Below, in pieces: positions 15,980 to 22,261 of a stretch of DNA of 23,279 bases. The stretch is from Flavobacteriaceae bacterium (GTDB lineage: Bacteria; Bacteroidota; Bacteroidia; Flavobacteriales; Flavobacteriaceae). The stretch covers positions 1 through 23,279 of the forward strand of contig CANEXR010000009.1 in assembly GCA_947443815.1 (NCBI GenBank). Reading direction: 5' to 3'. Positions within the stretch are counted from its first letter, which is position 1; each line of letters starts with the position of its first letter. Made by a program: the position numbers and the translations under genes. The notes under the pieces were generated by a model, which was not told the origin of the DNA, did no database searches, and was given only the letters and a program-made list of their open reading frames with translations.

Positions 15980-16501
15980 TTATACGGTAAATTCTAAATT
16001 GGCTATGAGTTTGATGTCTTGTCCTACTGATAAACCACCTGTTTGATTGTAGGAGTTGAAAGCCAATCCAAAATCTTTTCGGTTAATTTCACCCGTTATT
16101 TCAAAAGTAGCTTTACGGTCTTCATTCGTTCCATTGTATCCCACAAATTCGGTATCAAGTTCAACTACTTTTGTAATGTTCTTGATGGTTAGGTTGCCTT
16201 TCAAAAAATTGATATTGTTATTGACTTTTTGAAATGATGTTGACTTAAAACTTATTATGGGATATTCATTGATGTCTAAGAAATCATTTAATCTCAAATT
16301 CGTATCCATTTGTTCCAATTTCGCCTCTTTGTTATTTACATTTAAAGTAAATTCGATAGCGGCATCTTCAATCTTGTTGTTTTTAATGTCTACATGCCCT
16401 TTGAATTTGTTAATTGTACCCGCTAAATAGGCTATGATGGAATGTCTTATTTTGATCAAAACATCGGATTGATTAGAATCAATTGTCCAGGTTGTAGTCA
16501 T
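15980..16501 (-). CDS. YceI-like family protein
   Basis: Member of the YceI family, a lipocalin-like barrel that in homologues binds polyisoprenoid or amide-type lipids. The 173 residues start TTTWTIDSNQSDVLIKIRHS (2-21) and include FKGHVDIKN, NDFLDINEYPIISFKST and the terminal GLSVGQDIKLIANLEF, all typical. No signal peptide is visible, so it is probably cytoplasmic, unlike exported E. coli YceI. It is the first gene of the operon with tetR and the tripartite pump, and its start lies about 66 bp downstream of a consensus promoter overlapped by a palindrome. It may carry or sequester a pump substrate; that is inference from position only. Confidence 0.93.
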   Translation of the reverse strand: MTTTWTIDSNQSDVLIKIRHSIIAYLAGTINKFKGHVDIKNNKIEDAAIEFTLNVNNKEAKLEQMDTNLRLNDFLDINEYPIISFKSTSFQKVNNNINFLKGNLTIKNITKVVELDTEFVGYNGTNEDRKATFEITGEINRKDFGLAFNSYNQTGGLSVGQDIKLIANLEFTV

Positions 16502-16566
16502 TGTAGGGTGGTTTTGTAATGGGTTTTTAGTTGTAATCTTTGGAATTCAAATGCTGAATTCGACTG

Positions 16567-16596
16567 CAAATATACACAGGAAACTTTGGATACCAA
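16567..16596 (-). promoter_or_regulatory. Consensus Bacteroidota promoter of the yceI-tetR-efflux operon
   Basis: On the minus strand TTG (16594-16596), exactly 19 bp, then TATATTTG (16567-16574): a perfect -33/-7 pair. Transcription should start near 16561, leaving a leader of about 60 nt before the yceI-like ATG at 16501. Confidence 0.8.
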
Positions 16597-16606
16597 AAAA
16601 GTTTCC
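16579..16606. promoter_or_regulatory. 28-bp inverted repeat, probable TetR operator
   Basis: GGAAACTTT (16579-16587) and AAAGTTTCC (16598-16606) are exact reverse complements separated by 10 bp. A second dyad, TTTGG-ATA-CCAAA, is nested at the centre (16585-16597). The repeat covers the -33 box and most of the spacer of the operon promoter, so a bound dimer would block RNA polymerase. Position and symmetry fit autoregulation by the operon's own TetR protein. Confidence 0.72.
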
Positions 16607-16690
16607 ATGTTTTTTCAATTATTTAATGTTTAGATAATAAAATTTTTAAATCCAAAAGACTTTAGAAACCTAAAATTCATATTTGAATTG

Positions 16691-16698
16691 TATCTTTG
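16691..16698 (+). promoter_or_regulatory. Possible -7 box for the polyprenyl synthase gene
   Basis: TATCTTTG matches TAnnTTTG. The expected transcription start, near 16704, fits an ATG at 16757. A clear TTG at -33 is missing (TTTAG near 16661 is the nearest). Confidence 0.45.
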
Positions 16699-16756
16699 GG
16701 CTTTTGCATCTATGTAGATGGCTTATAGATGTTGCTTTAACCTGAATTATTATTTT

Positions 16757-17731
16757 ATGCATTCTATATTTGAATATCAAGAATTTATTGCCACTTATTT
16801 GCAAGCACAGTATAGTGTTAAAGAGCCTAAAAACTTATATGAGCCTATACATTATATAGTAGGACTCGGGGGTAAAAGAATGCGACCAGTGCTCACTTTA
16901 ATGAGTGCAGAAGTTTTTGATGCCAATTATACGAAAGCACTCCCAGCAGCTATGGCGGTTGAAGTGTTTCATAATTTTTCGTTAGTCCATGATGATATTA
17001 TGGACGATGCGCCCTTGCGAAGAGGAAATCAGACGGTTCATGAAAAATGGAATGTAAATACCGGAATCTTATCTGGTGATGCAATGCTCATCTTGGCTTA
17101 CCAATATTTTGAACAATATCAACCCAAAATATTTCGGAAATTAGCCAAATTGTTCAGTAAAACAGCATTAGAAGTTTGCGAAGGACAACAATGGGACGTC
17201 GATTTTGAAACACGAGATGATGTTGCTATTTCGGAATACCTCAAAATGATTGAGTATAAAACGGCGGTTTTGGTCGCAGCAGCTATGAAAATGGGCGCTA
17301 TTATTGCTGAAAGTTCAAAGGCAAACGGAAAATTAATTTATGATTTTGGGCTTAATTTAGGATTGGCTTTTCAGTTACAAGACGATTATTTGGATGCCTT
17401 TGGAAACCCAGAAACCTTCGGCAAGCAAGTGGGTGGAGATATTATAGAAAACAAAAAAACCTATTTGTATCTTAAAGCAATCGAATTTGCATCCGAAATG
17501 GAAAAAGAAAGATTGAAACAATTGTTTTCTGTTCAACCAGAAAATAGTTTGGAAAAAATAGCTGTTGTGAAAGATATTTTCAAATCAACTGGAGCAGCTC
17601 AAGCTACACAAGAGGCTATACAAGACTATACTTTTAAGGCTTTTGAAACATTAGAAACAATGGATATTTCCCAAGATAAAAAAGACATATTGAGAATTTT
17701 TGGTGCAAATTTGATGGGAAGAAAAGTATAA
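16757..17731 (+). CDS. Polyprenyl (isoprenyl) diphosphate synthase
   Basis: Trans-prenyltransferase that lengthens allylic diphosphates with isopentenyl diphosphate, feeding quinone side chains or carotenoids. Both Asp-rich motifs are intact: DDIMD at 79-83 followed by RRGNQTVH, and DDYLD at 209-213 within FQLQDDYLDAFG. GGKRMRP (38-44) is the diphosphate-binding loop. Residue Phe74, five positions before the first motif, is bulky; in archaeal enzymes a Phe there limits products to about C20. I chose the ATG at 16757 (324 residues), because the frame also opens at 16718 but those 13 extra residues (MAYRCCFNLNYYF) are unlike this family. The synthase is followed 72 bp later by a small co-directional gene. 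Confidence 0.92.
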   Translation: MHSIFEYQEFIATYLQAQYSVKEPKNLYEPIHYIVGLGGKRMRPVLTLMSAEVFDANYTKALPAAMAVEVFHNFSLVHDDIMDDAPLRRGNQTVHEKWNVNTGILSGDAMLILAYQYFEQYQPKIFRKLAKLFSKTALEVCEGQQWDVDFETRDDVAISEYLKMIEYKTAVLVAAAMKMGAIIAESSKANGKLIYDFGLNLGLAFQLQDDYLDAFGNPETFGKQVGGDIIENKKTYLYLKAIEFASEMEKERLKQLFSVQPENSLEKIAVVKDIFKSTGAAQATQEAIQDYTFKAFETLETMDISQDKKDILRIFGANLMGRKV

Positions 17732-17803
17732 AATAACCGCAATAAAAATTTCAATAATCAATTGTCATTTTGGAATTGATGTTGCAATTGCTGCTTAAAT
17801 TGG

Positions 17804-18166
17804 ATGTTAAAAATGTTTATAGCGCCACAAAATACAGATGTACTACTTGCCGAAGCCGAAACCGAAAACCTATATTTGAAATTAATAGAGCAAATTAATA
17901 AGGATTTCAATCTTGCAAATGAAGGAATTGATTTTCCATTGCGTGTTACACCTGATGAATTGAAAATACAATTGCATGAAAAGGTATACCGACTCCTACA
18001 ATATAAGTTTGCCGAATACCTTAATCTGCTTTATATCATTGATGTTTCAGAAGAGGAAATAAAAAAGTTAGACGGCTCAGATTTAGTAATTCTGGCGGAG
18101 CAAGTCGCTTTTTTAATCCTAAAAAGAGAATGGCAAAAAGTATGGTTTAGGAATAGATACCGCTAA
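17804..18166 (+). CDS. Conserved-looking small cytoplasmic protein, function unknown
   Basis: I do not recognise a named family. The 120-residue protein has no signal peptide or membrane segment and looks mostly helical. It is acidic in the first two thirds (LLAEAETENLYLKLIEQI, VSEEEIKKLDGSDL) and ends with a basic aromatic tail, WQKVWFRNRYR. A second ATG at 17813 would shorten it by three residues. The reading frame is well spaced behind the polyprenyl synthase gene on the same strand, and codon use is like its neighbours, so it is very probably real. It ends only 6 bp from the end of the convergent barrel gene. Confidence 0.75.
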   Translation: MLKMFIAPQNTDVLLAEAETENLYLKLIEQINKDFNLANEGIDFPLRVTPDELKIQLHEKVYRLLQYKFAEYLNLLYIIDVSEEEIKKLDGSDLVILAEQVAFLILKREWQKVWFRNRYR

Positions 18167-18172
18167 TTAACA

Positions 18173-18730
18173 TTAAAAATAAACCCTCACAAATGGCATA
18201 AATGCTTCGCTATAAATACTTTTGTTACTGTCATGTAAAACATCATATCGTGCGCCAATAGTAACATTGCCTGATCTGTAACCTGCACCTAAATAAAGCG
18301 CTGTATTCCAAAAATTATCCGATCTTCCGCCAGCATTATTTATAGTGTACTTATAGGAAGTGTTTATTCTTAGTTGCTCCAGTTCAGCCGAAAGTTGGAT
18401 TTTAGGTATGGGATTTAGTAAACCGATTAAACTGCCGCCATAAGTGTAAGATTCATAATAATTTTTTGAGGAAATATAACCGCCTTGAAGACTTAATCCA
18501 ATTGCAACGGTTTGATTCACATTGTAAATCGCACTTGGAGAGATAGAAACATCTGTATATCCAGATCCGAAATTTAGCCCTAATCCTCCACCAAATTGTA
18601 CTTTTTTCCAAAAATCATTTGATGTGTTGGAGGGAAGTGATTCTTGTTGTGCAAATACTGTTGCTGAAAAGAAAAGGCTAGTAAAAATTAAAAAACATCT
18701 TGAAATGGACAAAAAACGATTTTTTCTCAT
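18173..18730 (-). CDS. Small outer-membrane beta-barrel protein
   Basis: Exported protein of 185 residues with a signal peptide (1-27, ending ATVFAQ). The mature part alternates short polar and hydrophobic strands: FGGGLGLNFGSGYTDVSISP (47-66), VAIGLSLQGGYIS, ALYLGAGYRSGNVTIGARYD. It ends in FVRVYF, a C-terminal Phe as usual for barrels inserted by BamA. About eight strands fit the length, as in OmpA/OmpX-type porin-like barrels. No catalytic or substrate signature is visible, so its role is unknown. It is transcribed divergently from sucA across a 117-bp region containing a tandem repeat. Confidence 0.82.
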   Translation of the reverse strand: MRKNRFLSISRCFLIFTSLFFSATVFAQQESLPSNTSNDFWKKVQFGGGLGLNFGSGYTDVSISPSAIYNVNQTVAIGLSLQGGYISSKNYYESYTYGGSLIGLLNPIPKIQLSAELEQLRINTSYKYTINNAGGRSDNFWNTALYLGAGYRSGNVTIGARYDVLHDSNKSIYSEAFMPFVRVYF

Positions 18731-18757
18731 GATTATGTGGTTTATTTAACAAATATT

Positions 18758-18776
18758 TACGTAAAAGTACGTAAAA
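18758..18776. repeat. Tandem TACGTAAAA repeat in the divergent promoter region
   Basis: TACGTAAAA occurs at 18758-18766 and again at 18768-18776, spaced by one base, giving a 10-bp period (one helical turn). Each copy contains the palindrome TACGTA. On the minus strand they occupy the stretch just upstream of AATATTTG (18750-18757), a one-mismatch -7 box for the barrel gene. This arrangement suggests a regulator site. Confidence 0.5.
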
Positions 18777-18803
18777 AATAGATTTAAATATATTCGTTTA
18801 TTG

Positions 18804-18811
18804 TACTTTTG
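18804..18811 (+). promoter_or_regulatory. Possible -7 box for sucA
   Basis: TACTTTTG matches TAnnTTTG and ends 36 bp before the sucA ATG. The -33 element is not clear. Confidence 0.45.
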
Positions 18812-18847
18812 TCAATCTTTTAAATAAAATGTACATTAATTAATATT

Positions 18848-21619
18848 ATGGATAGGTTTTCATTTTTAAACGCAGCACATACCGAATTTTTTGCACAATT
18901 ATACGATCAATATTTAGAAAATCCAGATAGCGTAGAGCCAAGTTGGAGAAGCTTTTTTCAAGGTTTTGACTTTGGAATGGCAACTTACAATGAGGAAAAC
19001 GCGGTACAGCAAATCGTTGAATTTTCAGCAAACAGCAGTGACTTAAGTTTGGTTTCGGAAAAATTGCAAAAAGAATTTAATGTTCTTAAGTTAATTGACG
19101 GATATCGCTCAAGAGGACATTTGTTTACCAAAACTAATCCAGTTAGAGATAGAAGAACAACAACACCTACATTAGCTATTGAGAATTTTGGTCTTTCTAA
19201 TTCGGATTTAAACACCGTTTTTGATGCTGCTAAAGTGATTAAAATTGCACCATGTAGCCTTCAGAAAATAATTACTCATTTAGAATCTATTTATTGCCAG
19301 CACATTGGGGTTGAATATATGTACATTAGAAATCCAGAAGTAATCGACTGGATTCAGGACAAACTTGGCATCAATGACAACCAACCTAATTTTTCTACCG
19401 AAGAGAAAAAAGCGATTTTAAACAAATTAAATCAAGCAGTTTCTTTTGAAAATTTCTTACATACTAAATATGTAGGACAAAAACGGTTTTCATTAGAAGG
19501 CGGTGAATCCATTATTCCAGCTTTGGATGCTTTGATAGAAAAAGCAGCCGAAAAAGGAGTAGAACAATTTGTAATGGGAATGGCACACCGTGGTCGTTTG
19601 AATGTTTTAGCAAATATTTTTGGTAAATCAACTCAAGATATTTTTGGAGAGTTTGATGGTAAAGATTACGATCAAGAGTATTTTGATGGGGATGTAAAAT
19701 ACCATTTAGGACTTACCGCTGATAAAAAAACTAGTACAGGAAAAAATATTAATATCAATTTAGCACCCAATCCATCACATCTTGAAACGGTTGGTGCCGT
19801 AATTGAAGGGATTACTAGAGCGAAGCAAGATAAATATTTTGGAGATGATTTCTCTAAAGTTTTACCCATTGCAGTTCATGGTGATGCCGCAATTGCAGGT
19901 CAGGGAATTCTATACGAGATTGTGCAAATGGCACAGTTAGATGGATATAAAACAGGAGGGACCATACACATAGTTATTAATAATCAAGTAGGTTTTACTA
20001 CCAATTATCTTGATGCACGTTCGTCTAAATATTGTACCGATGTTGCAAAAGTAACCCTTTCGCCTGTGTTACACGTAAATGCGGATGATGCAGAAGCAGT
20101 AGTTCACGCTATGTCATTTGCTTTGGATTATAGAATGCAATTTGGTTCTGATGTTTTTATTGATTTATTAGGCTATAGAAAATACGGGCATAACGAAGGG
20201 GATGAGCCACGTTTTACACAGCCAGTATTGTACAAAATTATTGCAAAACACCAAAATCCAAGAGATATTTATGCCGCTAAATTATTAGCTGAAGGCGTAA
20301 TTGGTGATGCTTTCGTAAAAGATTTAGAAACAGTTTACAAGCAAGATTTAGATGACAATCTTCAAGCTTCACGCAAAAAAGATTTAACGATAATCACCCC
20401 ATTTATGCAAAATGAATGGAGTGGTTTTGAACAAGTTACTGATACGCAAATGCTTCAAAAAGTCGATACTGCATTCGACAAAAATAGTTTAGATTCGATT
20501 ATTGATACTGTTTCAACATTACCATCGGATAAGAAATTCATCAATAAAATTTCGAAAATTGTTACGGATCGTAAAACCATGTACGACAACAACACTATCG
20601 ATTGGGGAACAGCAGAAACTCTAGCCTATGGTTCCTTATTGACCCAAGGGTATAATGTTCGAATTTCTGGACAAGATGTAGAAAGAGGTACTTTTTCACA
20701 CCGTCATGCAGTTGTAAAAGTAGAAGATTCTGAGGAAGAAGTTGTTTTATTAAATAATATAGACAACAAGAAAGGGGAATTTAATATTTTCAATTCGTTG
20801 TTGTCAGAGTATGGTGTTTTAGGTTTTGATTATGGATATGCTTTGGCTAACCCAAAAACCTTAACTATTTGGGAAGCACAATTCGGAGATTTCAGTAATG
20901 GAGCACAAATTATGATTGACCAATACATTTCTTGTGGAGAAGACAAATGGAACAACCAAAACGGAATTGTTTTGTTATTGCCACACGGATATGAAGGGCA
21001 AGGAGCTGAACACTCTTCGGCAAGAATGGAACGCTATTTGCAATTGTGCGCCAGACATAATATGTTTGTTGCAGATTGTACCACACCAGCTAACTTTTTT
21101 CACTTGTTGAGAAGACAGATGTTGACCAAATACCGTAAACCTTTGGTTGTTTTTACTCCAAAAAGTTTATTGCGTGATCCAAGATGTGTTTCTACACAAG
21201 ACGACCTAGCTAATGGAAGTTTTCAAGAAACAATTGATGATGTTTTGGTTGATAAAAAGGAAGTGAAATCATTAGTTTTCTGTACGGGAAAATTCTATTA
21301 CGATATAACTGCAGAGAGAGAAAACAATGGTAGAAAAGATGTTGCTGTAGTACGAATCGAGCAGTTGTTCCCTTTGCCAGTTGAGCAATTGAAAGCAATT
21401 ATAGCACAATATCCTAATGCAGATGATTATGTTTGGGCACAAGAAGAGCCAAAAAACATGGGAGCTTACAGTTATATGCTAATGAATTTTGATTTGGTAA
21501 AATGGAGATTAGCCTCGTTGAAAGCCTACGCCGCTCCAGCAGCAGGAAGTTACACCAGAGCAAAACGCCGTCAGGCCGATGCTATTAGAATGGTTTTTGA
21601 TAAGAATTTATTTAGGTAG
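18848..21619 (+). CDS. sucA: 2-oxoglutarate dehydrogenase E1 component
   Basis: Thiamin-diphosphate-dependent decarboxylase of the 2-oxoglutarate dehydrogenase complex; it converts 2-oxoglutarate to CO2 and a succinyl group passed to E2. The start MDRFSFLNAAHTEFFAQLYD and PSWRSFFQGF (31-40) form the E2-binding N-terminal region typical of this E1. Active-site segments are present: KRFSLEGGES (212-221), MAHRGRLNVL (245-254), HLETVGAVIEG, and the ThDP motif GDAAIAGQG (345-353) to NNQVGFTT (378-385). The transketolase-like pyrimidine domain and C-terminal region follow (HRHAVVKVEDSEEE, LPHGYEGQGAEHSSARMERY). The length, 923 residues, is normal. It heads the operon leading to sucB, with one small gene between. 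Confidence 0.98.
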   Translation: MDRFSFLNAAHTEFFAQLYDQYLENPDSVEPSWRSFFQGFDFGMATYNEENAVQQIVEFSANSSDLSLVSEKLQKEFNVLKLIDGYRSRGHLFTKTNPVRDRRTTTPTLAIENFGLSNSDLNTVFDAAKVIKIAPCSLQKIITHLESIYCQHIGVEYMYIRNPEVIDWIQDKLGINDNQPNFSTEEKKAILNKLNQAVSFENFLHTKYVGQKRFSLEGGESIIPALDALIEKAAEKGVEQFVMGMAHRGRLNVLANIFGKSTQDIFGEFDGKDYDQEYFDGDVKYHLGLTADKKTSTGKNININLAPNPSHLETVGAVIEGITRAKQDKYFGDDFSKVLPIAVHGDAAIAGQGILYEIVQMAQLDGYKTGGTIHIVINNQVGFTTNYLDARSSKYCTDVAKVTLSPVLHVNADDAEAVVHAMSFALDYRMQFGSDVFIDLLGYRKYGHNEGDEPRFTQPVLYKIIAKHQNPRDIYAAKLLAEGVIGDAFVKDLETVYKQDLDDNLQASRKKDLTIITPFMQNEWSGFEQVTDTQMLQKVDTAFDKNSLDSIIDTVSTLPSDKKFINKISKIVTDRKTMYDNNTIDWGTAETLAYGSLLTQGYNVRISGQDVERGTFSHRHAVVKVEDSEEEVVLLNNIDNKKGEFNIFNSLLSEYGVLGFDYGYALANPKTLTIWEAQFGDFSNGAQIMIDQYISCGEDKWNNQNGIVLLLPHGYEGQGAEHSSARMERYLQLCARHNMFVADCTTPANFFHLLRRQMLTKYRKPLVVFTPKSLLRDPRCVSTQDDLANGSFQETIDDVLVDKKEVKSLVFCTGKFYYDITAERENNGRKDVAVVRIEQLFPLPVEQLKAIIAQYPNADDYVWAQEEPKNMGAYSYMLMNFDLVKWRLASLKAYAAPAAGSYTRAKRRQADAIRMVFDKNLFR

Positions 21620-21640
21620 AAATAAAATTTTTTAACCACA

Positions 21641-22210
21641 ATGAAAAAAATATTTATACTTTTATTATTGACTTTTTCAATATTAACTCAAGCTCAAGAA
21701 TTAAAAAAACCAAGCGAAGGGAAAGCAATGGTTTACTTCACTAGGATGGATGCTGTTGGGTTTTTAATAAATTTTAAATATTTTGATGGCGAAAAGTATT
21801 TAGGAAAATTTAATTATGGGAAATATCTAGCTTACGAATGCGAACCTGGAAAACATGTTTTTTGGTCAAAATCTGAAAATAGCGATTTTGTAGAAGCTGA
21901 TTTAGAGCCAAATAAAATTTATATTTTGGATTCTCAACCACAAATGGGAGCTTTCAAAGCAGGAGTAAAACTTGTTCCCTTTAATAATGACCCAGCATCC
22001 TACAAAAATGAAAAAAAGTACAATCGAATTAAAACAAGAATGTTAGAGTCAATAACTTCTGGTAAATCATATTTCATTTCTGCTGAAGACATTAAAGAGG
22101 CAGCAAAAGATGAAGAAGATTTGATAAAAAAGATAATGGAAAAATACAATAATAAAAAATCAGAAAACGAGCCTATAACCCAATTACCCAAAGAAATGTT
22201 TTTTGAATAA
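21641..22210 (+). CDS. Exported DUF2846-like protein within the suc operon
   Basis: Envelope protein of 189 residues with a signal peptide (1-19, ending LTQAQ). Residues of about 25-115 resemble DUF2846 domains: a strand KAMVYFTR, a short loop, FDGEKYLGKFNYGKYLAYEC, then EPGKHVFWSKS and LEPNKIYIL. The C-terminal third is a charged helix (about 140-180, rich in Lys, Glu and Asp) without clear homology. It begins 22 bp after sucA and ends 51 bp before sucB, all on one strand. A periplasmic protein between two subunits of a cytoplasmic enzyme complex is unexpected, so a direct role in the complex is unlikely. Family assignment is by pattern; function is unknown. Confidence 0.8.
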   Translation: MKKIFILLLLTFSILTQAQELKKPSEGKAMVYFTRMDAVGFLINFKYFDGEKYLGKFNYGKYLAYECEPGKHVFWSKSENSDFVEADLEPNKIYILDSQPQMGAFKAGVKLVPFNNDPASYKNEKKYNRIKTRMLESITSGKSYFISAEDIKEAAKDEEDLIKKIMEKYNNKKSENEPITQLPKEMFFE

Positions 22211-22261
22211 AGACCTTAATAGAATAAATATATAAAATTCATCATTTAAAATAAATACACA

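Noticed and set aside
16718..16756. Upstream start for the polyprenyl synthase
   Set aside because: The 13 extra residues are unlike the family N-terminus, whereas MHSIFEYQEF from 16757 fits it and the putative transcription start.
17757..17780. Seven-base inverted repeat (ATCAATT and AATTGAT) between the prenyl synthase and the next gene
   Set aside because: Short, AT-rich and without a T tract; likely by chance in such DNA.
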